A stretch of DNA of 10,911 nucleotides from Vicinamibacteria bacterium (GTDB taxonomy: Bacteria > Acidobacteriota > Vicinamibacteria > Vicinamibacterales > 2-12-FULL-66-21): contig JAICSD010000111.1 in assembly GCA_025937075.1 (NCBI GenBank), positions 1 through 10,911 on the forward strand. Reading direction: 5' to 3'. Under the pieces are notes generated by a model, which made no database searches, had not been told where the DNA came from, and worked only from the letters and a program-made list of their open reading frames with translations. Of the stretch, positions 5,977 through 10,911 are shown one piece after another (the stretch's first letter is position 1; each line of letters opens with the position of its first letter). Made by a program: the position numbers and the translations under genes.

Positions 5977-6915
5977 ATGTCCATAGTCGTCACGGGTTCG
6001 ATTGCGTTCGATTACCTGATGTCATTTCCCGGGAAGTTCACCGACCATTTCCTGCACGAGCACATGTCGCGCGTGAGCCTGAGCTTCCTCGTCGACTCCA
6101 TGGACAAGCGGCGGGGCGGGTGCGCACCGAACATCGCATACACGCTGGCCCTGCTTGGCGAGCGGCCGCGGCTGATGGCGACGGCGGGTCGTGACTTCGG
6201 GGAGTATCGCCAGTGGCTCGAAGCGGCCGGCGTCGATACCTCGCTCGTCAAGGAAGTGCCCGACAAGTTCACGGCATCGTTCTTCTGCAGCACGGACGTC
6301 GACAGCAACCAGATCGCCTCGTTCTACACCGGTGCGATGGCGAACGCCGCCGAGCTCTCGTTCCGGACGGTGACGAACTGCCGCATCGCCATCATCTCGC
6401 CGAACGATCCCGCCGCCATGCTTCAGTACGCCGAGGAATGCCGGACGCTCGCGATCCCGTATGTCTGGGACCCAGGCCAGCAGTGCGCGCGCATGAGTGG
6501 TGATGGGCTCCGCGAAGGACTCGTCGGCGCGGCGGTCGTGATCTGCAACGACTACGAGTTCGAGCTGATTCGGCAGAAGACCGGCATGGACGAGGGCGCG
6601 GTCGTACGGCACAGCGGCGCGCTCATCGTCACGCGCGGCGAGCGCGGCAGCACCATTCGTCAGCAGGACGGCGAGACGGATGTGCCGGCCGTCGCGCCGG
6701 TGCGCCTCGTCGATCCCACGGGTGTTGGCGACGCGTTTCGCGGAGGCCTGCTGAAGGGGATCGCGACTGGTCAGAATCTCGTCGTCTCCGCGCGGCTCGG
6801 CAGCGTCGCCGCGACGTACGCGCTCGAGCACCTCGGGGGTCAGAGCCACGCGTATACGTGGACCGAGTTCAGCGATCGGTACAGCAGCGCGTTCGGCATG
6901 CCGGTCGTGATCTAA
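5977..6915 (+). CDS. PfkB-family nucleoside kinase, adenosine kinase-like
   Basis: 312 residues from ATG 5977. The N-terminal strand (VVTGSIAFDYLMSFPGKF) is typical of the bacterial adenosine/nucleoside kinase branch of the ribokinase (PfkB) superfamily. PfkB signature one is RGGCAPNIAYTLALLG (46-61). Signature two is DPTGVGDAFRGG, with catalytic base D252 and the anion-hole glycines before it. DNNQ-like DSNQIASFYTGAM, WDPGQQ and NDYEFELI match this branch. The expected reaction is ATP-dependent phosphorylation of adenosine to AMP, possibly of other nucleosides. It follows mtnP by 59 bases, so salvage of adenosine derived from SAM metabolism is a reasonable joint role (inference). A sugar kinase role is less likely. 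Confidence 0.85.
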   Translation: MSIVVTGSIAFDYLMSFPGKFTDHFLHEHMSRVSLSFLVDSMDKRRGGCAPNIAYTLALLGERPRLMATAGRDFGEYRQWLEAAGVDTSLVKEVPDKFTASFFCSTDVDSNQIASFYTGAMANAAELSFRTVTNCRIAIISPNDPAAMLQYAEECRTLAIPYVWDPGQQCARMSGDGLREGLVGAAVVICNDYEFELIRQKTGMDEGAVVRHSGALIVTRGERGSTIRQQDGETDVPAVAPVRLVDPTGVGDAFRGGLLKGIATGQNLVVSARLGSVAATYALEHLGGQSHAYTWTEFSDRYSSAFGMPVVI

Positions 6916-6916
6916 A

Positions 6917-6932
6917 GAGCCCGTGCCGGCTC
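6917..6932 (+). terminator. Small hairpin just after the kinase stop codon
   Basis: GAGCC (6917-6921) pairs with GGCTC (6928-6932) around six bases, directly after the TAA at 6913-6915. The stem is only five pairs and lacks a U-tract, so it is a weak terminator candidate. Confidence 0.3.
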
Positions 6933-6937
6933 GGCCG

Positions 6938-6971
6938 CGTGTGTAGCTTCGACCTTAGAAGTTGCGACACG
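6938..6971. repeat. Imperfect stem-loop in the kinase-VWA intergenic gap
   Basis: CGTGT (6938-6942) pairs with ACACG (6967-6971). CTTC (6947-6950) pairs with GAAG (6958-6961) around GACCTTA, with an internal loop between the two stems. The gap 6916-7080 holds this structure, the small hairpin before it and the ribosome binding site of the next gene; I see no gene in it. Confidence 0.35.
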
Positions 6972-7067
6972 TTGGCGCTGCGCGCGCGTCGGTGTTCTGA
7001 GCCTCGCAGGTTTTCCGAGGAATCGCGTCACGCATCCGCGGAACGCGGCTTGCACTGGCGGCCGGCC

Positions 7068-7073
7068 GGAGGG
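7068..7073 (+). promoter_or_regulatory. Shine-Dalgarno site for the VWA protein (GTG start)
   Basis: GGAGGG lies 7 bases before GTG 7081 and fixes a start that gives an N-terminal signal sequence. Confidence 0.75.
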
Positions 7074-7080
7074 TTCGAAC

Positions 7081-8064
7081 GTGAAACTCCTCGGCCGCCT
7101 GCTGCTTGCATCACTGGTCATGATCGCGTGCGTCCGCGCGCAGGAGCAGTCACCGGCCGGTCCCCAGGCGCCGACGTTCCGGAGCGGCACCAACCTCGTC
7201 GCGCTCAACGTCACGGTGACCGATGGCGCCGCGCGTTACGTCAGCGGTCTCCGTCCGGCGGACTTTGCCGTGTTCGAGGACGGCGTGCAGCAGAGCGTAC
7301 GCTTCTTCGAATCCACCGGCGTGCCCGTCGACCTCATCGTCCTGCTCGATACGAGCTCGAGCATGACGGACAAGATGCAGATCGTGCACGACGCCGCCTC
7401 GGGGTTTCTGAAGACGCTGCGCGAGGGCGATCGCGGCGCCGTGGTCGCGTTCAACGACACCGTGTCCGTGCTGCAGCCGCTGACGAGCGATCGGACGCTG
7501 CTCGAAAAGGCGGTCCTGGCGACCCGCGCACACGGCGCGACGGCGCTCAACAACGCCCTCTATATCGCGCTGAAGCAGTTCGGCCAGGCCGCGCGCCAGG
7601 ATGGAGACGTGCGGCGTCAGGCGATTGCCGTGTTGTCGGATGGCGACGACACGGCGAGCCTCGTGTCGTTCGACGACGTGATGACGCTGGCACGAAGAGC
7701 AGGCGTCAACATTTACACAGTCGGTCTGCAGTCGCGGTACACCGGCCCGCGGACGGAAAGCAACCACCGCTATTTTTCCGAGGCGGACTACTCGATGCGG
7801 ACGATCGCGCGCGAAACGGGCGCGCAATCGTTCTTTCCGCTCCAGGCCGGCGAGCTGAAGAACGTGTACGCGTCGATCGCGAACGAGCTCGCGAACCAGT
7901 ACTCCATCGGCTACGTCCCTGCGAACCCGCGCCCCGACGGCCGATTCCACCGCGTCGTCGTGCAGATCACCTCGCGCCCCGAACTGCGGCCACGGACGCG
8001 CCTCGGCTACACGGCTGATGGTGGGGAGATCGTGGCGGAGGGGTCCTCATCCTCCGAACGCTAG
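7081..8064 (+). CDS. Secreted VWA-domain protein, Acidobacteria-type (TIGR03436-like)
   Basis: 327 residues, GTG start. Residues 1-21 are an export signal (MKLLGRLLLASLVMIACVRAQ). Cleavage may follow VRA at 20, or C17 (MIAC) could be a weak lipobox. Residues about 33-80 carry the N-terminal module of this family (TNLVALNVTVTD, GLRPADFAVFEDGVQQ). The VWA domain runs from about 84 to 255. Its metal-ion-dependent adhesion site is complete: D90-x-S92-x-S94, T154 in HGATALNN, and D187 in LSDGDD. The C-terminal part (YSIGYVPANPRPDGRFHRVVV) is also family-typical. Such proteins are very numerous in Acidobacteriota, and their roles are mostly unknown; metal-dependent protein binding in the periplasm or at the surface is the general expectation. 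It has no recognised partner here and precedes a series of membrane proteins. Confidence 0.9.
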   Translation: MKLLGRLLLASLVMIACVRAQEQSPAGPQAPTFRSGTNLVALNVTVTDGAARYVSGLRPADFAVFEDGVQQSVRFFESTGVPVDLIVLLDTSSSMTDKMQIVHDAASGFLKTLREGDRGAVVAFNDTVSVLQPLTSDRTLLEKAVLATRAHGATALNNALYIALKQFGQAARQDGDVRRQAIAVLSDGDDTASLVSFDDVMTLARRAGVNIYTVGLQSRYTGPRTESNHRYFSEADYSMRTIARETGAQSFFPLQAGELKNVYASIANELANQYSIGYVPANPRPDGRFHRVVVQITSRPELRPRTRLGYTADGGEIVAEGSSSSER

Positions 8065-8081
8065 CGCAGGCGAATCTCCTG

Positions 8082-8087
8082 TAACAT
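8082..8087 (+). promoter_or_regulatory. Putative -10 hexamer (TAACAT) for the DUF2085 gene
   Basis: TAACAT ends 8 bases before ATG 8096, in a 31-base gap with no Shine-Dalgarno site. The spacing matches the hexamers at 1633-1642 and suggests leaderless initiation. Confidence 0.4.
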
Positions 8088-8095
8088 CGCTGCTG

Positions 8096-8551
8096 ATGCA
8101 GCGGCTGGCGCGCGCGCTCGTGGCAGGCTCGCTTCTCTGGACGGCCCTGTTGTTCGCCGCGCCGCTTGCGGCCGCCTCCCCGGATCCGCCGGTCTCACGC
8201 GCGGGGTCGCTCGTGTATGTCGTGGGGGGCTTCGTGTGCCATCAGCGTCCCGAGCGGTCCTTTCATATGGCGGGTGTGCCGCTGCCGGTCTGCGCGCGCT
8301 GCACGGGTCTTTATCTCTCAGCGCTGGCAGGCGCGCTGGCCGCTCTCACGTTCGCGACCGGTTCCACGGCCGTCCGCCGCGCGCGATGGCTGCTCGGGTT
8401 GGCTGCCGTCCCAACGGTCGCAACCGTAGCCGCGGAGCTTCTGGGGCTCGCACATCCTTCGAACGCAGCACGGGCGATATCGGCGCTGCCGCTCGGCGCC
8501 GCTGCTGCCTGGGTCGTCATCTCGATGACGAACACTGCCGAACGCGCATGA
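8096..8551 (+). CDS. DUF2085 family membrane protein
   Basis: 151 residues from ATG 8096. An upstream in-frame codon at 8018 would overlap the VWA gene and add a non-hydrophobic N terminus, so I use 8096. Residues about 8-27 form a first membrane segment. Two or three more follow at about 70-92, 98-118 and 128-147. Between the first two lies the DUF2085 signature: VCHQRPERSFHMAGVPLPVCARCTGLY. C48, H49, H57, C66 and C69 are arranged like a possible metal site. The function of DUF2085 is unknown. There is no ribosome binding site, but a TAACAT hexamer lies 8 bases upstream. Confidence 0.82.
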   Translation: MQRLARALVAGSLLWTALLFAAPLAAASPDPPVSRAGSLVYVVGGFVCHQRPERSFHMAGVPLPVCARCTGLYLSALAGALAALTFATGSTAVRRARWLLGLAAVPTVATVAAELLGLAHPSNAARAISALPLGAAAAWVVISMTNTAERA

Positions 8552-8582
8552 GTCTGCGTATTCCGCGCGGCCCGCGGCCTGA

Positions 8583-8588
8583 TATCAT
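8583..8588 (+). promoter_or_regulatory. Putative -10 hexamer (TATCAT) for the small membrane-protein cluster
   Basis: TATCAT ends 12 bases before ATG 8601. It is preceded by a CCGCG/CGCGG hairpin (8563-8577) that may end the DUF2085 transcript. The resulting leader would be about five bases or fewer. Confidence 0.4.
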
Positions 8589-8600
8589 GCTTCGGATCTC

Positions 8601-9005
8601 ATGAGCACCAAATCGACAACGGCCGCCCGTGCCGCGGCGGAACCGGGCACGCTGGCGCTCGTGTGCTTGATCGCCTGGCTGGTGCCCGGCGCCGGGCACC
8701 TCTGGCAGGGCCGTCGCCAGAAAGGGTTGGTGTTCCTGCTGGCGATCCCGCTGATGTTCGTGATCGGCCTCATCCTGCACGGCCGGCTGTTTCCGCTCGA
8801 GCTCGCGGAGCCGCTCGTGTTCCTCGGCGCGATCGCCGACCGCGGCATCGGCCTCGCGTATTTCATCGCGCGCTTCCTCGATGCCGGTGCCGGCACGGTC
8901 ACCGCCGTCTCGTACGAGTACGGCAACACGTTCTTGATGACTGCCGGTCTCCTCAATCTGCTCGTCGTGCTGGACGCGTTCGACATCGCCATGGGGCGGA
9001 AGTGA
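8601..9005 (+). CDS. DUF6677-like multi-pass membrane protein
   Basis: 134 residues. A short charged N terminus leads to a membrane segment at about 17-30 that ends in PGAGH (29-33), followed by GRRQKG (37-42) and a second segment (LVFLLAIPLMFVIGLIL). This PGxGHxxxGRxxKG hairpin resembles TM2-like membrane proteins and the DUF6677 family. A later segment (TFLMTAGLLNLLVVLDAFDIA) closes the protein. The DUF6677 name is given from memory of the pattern and is less certain than the membrane topology. Function is unknown. Its TGA stop overlaps the GTG of the next gene (9002-9005), so the two are probably co-translated. Confidence 0.75.
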   Translation: MSTKSTTAARAAAEPGTLALVCLIAWLVPGAGHLWQGRRQKGLVFLLAIPLMFVIGLILHGRLFPLELAEPLVFLGAIADRGIGLAYFIARFLDAGAGTVTAVSYEYGNTFLMTAGLLNLLVVLDAFDIAMGRK

Positions 9006-9175
9006 CGAGCCATTTCCTGCTGCTCGTGGTGTTTGCCTTCTTCGTGTCGGTGGTGTTCGCCGTCCTGTTGCGCGATACGCCAGGGGAGCAGGCGCACACC
9101 GGCGCCTTGATGCTCAGCGGGTTCATCGCGGCGGCCTTCGTGCTCGGCTGGCTGATGTATCCGTTTCCGCTGTGA
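9002..9175 (+). CDS. 57-residue two-helix membrane protein
   Basis: It starts at GTG 9002, overlapping the previous stop as GTGA, and ends in a TGA that overlaps the next GTG (9172-9175). Residues about 4-23 and 35-53 are hydrophobic helices joined by a polar loop (RDTPGEQAHTG); the tail is GWLMYPFPL. No signal peptide is likely. Length, hydrophobicity and tight coupling on both sides argue that it is a real gene rather than a chance frame. A subunit or assembly partner of its membrane neighbours is possible, but the function is unknown. Confidence 0.72.
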   Translation: MTSHFLLLVVFAFFVSVVFAVLLRDTPGEQAHTGALMLSGFIAAAFVLGWLMYPFPL

Positions 9176-9558
9176 GTCGTCTCTGGCTCTGGGGGCCCGT
9201 GCTCGTGCAGATGGCCTTCATCTTCATCGCGTCCTCGATCCCCGACCTCCAGCAGCTTCCCGGCAATATTTCCGACAAGACAGGCCATGGGATCGGCTAC
9301 GCGATCCTGGGAGCGTTGCTGCTGCGCGCGCTGGCACGCGGTCGCCGCGCGGGCGTGACGTGGCGGACCGTGCTGCTCGCGATCATCTGCGCGGCGGCGT
9401 ACGGCGTGAGCGACGAGCTCCACCAGCGCTTCGTGCCGGGACGCTCGTCCGACGTGTACGATGTGCTCGCGGACGTGGAGGGCGCGACTGCGGCGTCGCT
9501 CGGCGCGTGGGCTATACTCAAGTCCGTGCCGTCGCCGCAGCGCAGGGAGTCGCCCTGA
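9172..9558 (+). CDS. VanZ-like family membrane protein
   Basis: 128 residues, GTG start overlapping the upstream stop. The first helix (about 5-22) is followed by DKTGHGIGYAILGALLLRA (35-53) and by YGVSDELHQRFVPGRSSDVYD (77-97), then VLADVEGA. These D-K-x-x-H, Y-G-x-S-D-E-x-H-Q and F-V-P-G-R motifs define VanZ-like proteins. VanZ of the vanA cluster gives low-level teicoplanin resistance, but most chromosomal homologues have no proven role, and no other glycopeptide-resistance gene is present here. It looks like a housekeeping envelope protein rather than a resistance determinant. Confidence 0.88.
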   Translation: MSRLWLWGPVLVQMAFIFIASSIPDLQQLPGNISDKTGHGIGYAILGALLLRALARGRRAGVTWRTVLLAIICAAAYGVSDELHQRFVPGRSSDVYDVLADVEGATAASLGAWAILKSVPSPQRRESP

Positions 9559-9593
9559 TTCCTCGGCGCGTGCCGCCGCGTCGCTGAGTGCTG

Positions 9594-10373
9594 ATGTTTG
9601 ACAACCTGCTGCTCGACCACGACGGTGCCGTCGCCATCCTGACCGTCAATCGCCCCAGGGTCCTCAACGCGCTCAACAGTCAGACGCTCGACGAGCTTCG
9701 CCGTGCCATCCTGGCGCTGAAGCATGACGAGGGCGTCCGCGCGATCGTGCTCACCGGCGCCGGCGACCGTGCGTTCGCGGCGGGCGCGGACATCACCGAG
9801 CTTTCGACCCAGAGCCCGTCAGCCGCGCGGGAGCATGCGCTGCGCGGGCAGCACGTCCTCGATCTCATCGAACACATGGGGAAGCCCGTGATCGCCGCGA
9901 TCAACGGCTTCGCGCTCGGCGGCGGCTGCGAGCTGGCGATGGCGTGCAGTATCAGGATTGCCGCGGATACGGCGAAGCTTGGACAGCCCGAGATCAATCT
10001 GGGGCTGATCCCCGGCTACGCCGGCACGCAGCGGCTCGCGCGTCTCGTTGGCCGCGGCCGCGCCCTCGAACTGCTCCTGACCGGGGATCCTGTCGCCGCT
10101 GACGAAGCGCAGCGGCTCGGACTCGTGAATCGTGTGGTGCCAGCGGCGGAATTGATGACGGAAACGAAGCGGCTGGCTGCGGCGCTCGCCGACAAGCCGG
10201 CGCTGGCCGTGCGCTACGTTCTCGACGCCGTGCACGCAGGTCTCGACATGCCGCTGCCGCAGGCGCAGGTGCACGAGGCGACGCTCTTCGGCCTCGTCTT
10301 CAGCTCGGACGACATGCGCGAAGGAACGCGCGCGTTCCTCGAGAAACGAAAACCCGAGTTCAAGGGACGCTGA
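9594..10373 (+). CDS. Enoyl-CoA hydratase (crotonase family)
   Basis: 259 residues from ATG 9594; GTG 9588 is an alternative adding two residues. It hydrates trans-2-enoyl-CoA to (3S)-hydroxyacyl-CoA in beta-oxidation. Both catalytic glutamates are present: E113 in GGGCELAMAC and E133 in GQPEINLGLIPG, the same 20-residue separation as E144/E164 in the rat mitochondrial enzyme. The FAAGADITEL segment (61-70) forms part of the oxyanion hole. The two intact glutamates argue for a true hydratase rather than an isomerase or hydrolase. The upstream site is only a weak GAG. Its TGA directly abuts the ribH ATG. A TATACT at 9513-9518 inside vanZ could be its promoter, with low certainty. Confidence 0.93.
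   Translation: MFDNLLLDHDGAVAILTVNRPRVLNALNSQTLDELRRAILALKHDEGVRAIVLTGAGDRAFAAGADITELSTQSPSAAREHALRGQHVLDLIEHMGKPVIAAINGFALGGGCELAMACSIRIAADTAKLGQPEINLGLIPGYAGTQRLARLVGRGRALELLLTGDPVAADEAQRLGLVNRVVPAAELMTETKRLAAALADKPALAVRYVLDAVHAGLDMPLPQAQVHEATLFGLVFSSDDMREGTRAFLEKRKPEFKGR
10362..10367 (+). promoter_or_regulatory. Ribosome binding site for ribH inside the enoyl-CoA hydratase gene
   Basis: AAGGGA lies 6 bases before ATG 10374, within the last codons of the hydratase. This supports co-transcription of the two genes. Confidence 0.6.
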
Positions 10374-10880
10374 ATGCGCGGAGCCCAGGAGCCTGCTGCG
10401 CTCGGCGATGCCTCGCGGCTTCGCGTCGGCATCATCGTCTCGCGCTTCAACGCATCGATCACGGAACGGCTGCGCGACGGGGCGCTCCGCGCGCTGCGCC
10501 GGGCCGGCGCGCGCGAGTCGTCCGTGGAAGTCTTCGACGTGCCAGGCGCCTTCGAGATTCCCCAGGCGGCGCAGGCCGCGGCCGAGACGAAGCGGTTCGA
10601 CGCGCTCGTCTGCCTCGGGTGCGTCATTCGCGGCGAGACGCCTCACTTCGAGTACATCGCCGCCGCCGTGGCGCACGGCATCACAGCGGCCTCGGCCGCG
10701 ACGCGCGTTCCGATGGCGTTCGGCGTGTTGACGACGAACACTGCCGAGCAGGCGATGGCGCGCGCGTCGGACGGACCCGACAACAAAGGCTGGGAAGCGG
10801 CCGCGGCTGCGATCGAGATGGCGGCGCTCCTCCGCACTCTCCGCGCGGCACGTCGTCCGCCTCGGGCGGGGCGCCGGTGA
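10374..10880 (+). CDS. ribH: 6,7-dimethyl-8-ribityllumazine synthase
   Basis: 168 residues. It condenses 5-amino-6-ribitylaminouracil with 3,4-dihydroxy-2-butanone 4-phosphate in the penultimate step of riboflavin synthesis, forming pentameric or icosahedral assemblies in the cytoplasm. Seen in order: VGIIVSRFN (18-26), VPGAFEIP (56-63), CVIRGETPHFEYI (83-95) with catalytic H91, FGVLTTNTAEQAMAR, and NKGWEAAAAAIEMAALL. The C-terminal tail is arginine/alanine-rich and somewhat longer than the family core. No FMN riboswitch precedes it; it starts directly after the hydratase stop, so it seems to depend on the upstream transcript. Other rib genes are not in the window. Confidence 0.95.
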   Translation: MRGAQEPAALGDASRLRVGIIVSRFNASITERLRDGALRALRRAGARESSVEVFDVPGAFEIPQAAQAAAETKRFDALVCLGCVIRGETPHFEYIAAAVAHGITAASAATRVPMAFGVLTTNTAEQAMARASDGPDNKGWEAAAAAIEMAALLRTLRAARRPPRAGRR

Positions 10881-10911
10881 CGGCCGTCGATGCTGCTGCG
10901 CGGCGCCTGGC
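10877..10911 (+). CDS. Start of a downstream gene, possibly nusB (3' end outside window)
   Basis: GTG 10877 overlaps the ribH stop as GTGA, the same coupling used elsewhere in this window. It opens a frame reading MTAVDAAARRLA to the window edge. nusB commonly follows ribH and often begins with an arginine-rich helix, which is compatible. Eleven codons are too few to identify it. ATG 10890, in a different frame, is an alternative start. Confidence 0.35.
   Translation, partial: MTAVDAAARRL

Noticed and set aside
7070..7080. GGTTCGAAC string resembling a tRNA T-loop
   Set aside because: There is no acceptor, D or anticodon arm upstream and no matching T-stem downstream. It lies directly before the VWA start codon.
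9172..9558. VanZ-like protein as an antibiotic-resistance determinant
   Set aside because: No other glycopeptide-resistance genes are present. Chromosomal VanZ-like proteins are widespread, and the coupling is to unrelated membrane genes.

Overview
This is a GC-rich, almost fully coding bacterial window that looks like ordinary chromosome. A phage, insertion sequence, CRISPR array and RNA gene are not visible. The best lineage clue is a secreted von Willebrand factor A protein of the type that is greatly expanded in Acidobacteriota (TIGR03436-like). A DUF6677-like membrane protein and outer-membrane/secreted proteins fit the same phylum, perhaps a Vicinamibacteria-like member. That placement is an inference from gene content, not a phylogeny.

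Layout. Bases 2-418 hold the C-terminal end of the haem chaperone HemW (+). A secreted proline/glutamine-rich protein follows (462-1040, +) and converges on a small outer-membrane-type protein (1128-1625, -); a hairpin lies between their ends. The outer-membrane gene diverges from an acyl-CoA dehydrogenase (1650-2792, +) across only 24 bases. The dehydrogenase is translationally coupled (GTGA overlap) to a fusion of the MeaB GTPase with methylmalonyl-CoA epimerase (2789-4162). That gene is coupled (TTGA overlap) to a metallo-beta-lactamase-fold hydrolase (4159-5010). Methylthioadenosine phosphorylase (5054-5917) and an adenosine-kinase-like PfkB kinase (5977-6915) form a purine/methionine salvage pair. 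Then come the VWA protein (7081-8064) and four small membrane proteins: DUF2085 (8096-8551), DUF6677-like (8601-9005), a 57-residue two-helix protein (9002-9175) and VanZ-like (9172-9558). The window closes with an enoyl-CoA hydratase (9594-10373), lumazine synthase RibH (10374-10880) and the first codons of a downstream gene, possibly nusB.

How the genes fit together. The dehydrogenase and MeaB-epimerase genes point to short-chain or branched-chain acyl-CoA degradation through methylmalonyl-CoA to succinyl-CoA. The enoyl-CoA hydratase is a beta-oxidation enzyme but lies in a separate, ribH-linked block. The mutase that MeaB would serve is not in the window.

Most notable points: (1) the MeaB-epimerase fusion; (2) a symmetric pair of TANCAT hexamers in the 24-base divergent gap, each 7 bases from a start codon, with the same hexamer ahead of two other genes lacking a Shine-Dalgarno sequence, suggesting leaderless or short-leader transcripts; (3) repeated NTGA stop/start overlaps using GTG or TTG; (4) a degenerate short repeat that supplies the kinase gene's ribosome binding site; (5) the cluster of small membrane proteins. 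I see no strong sign of a wholly new defence or mobile system.
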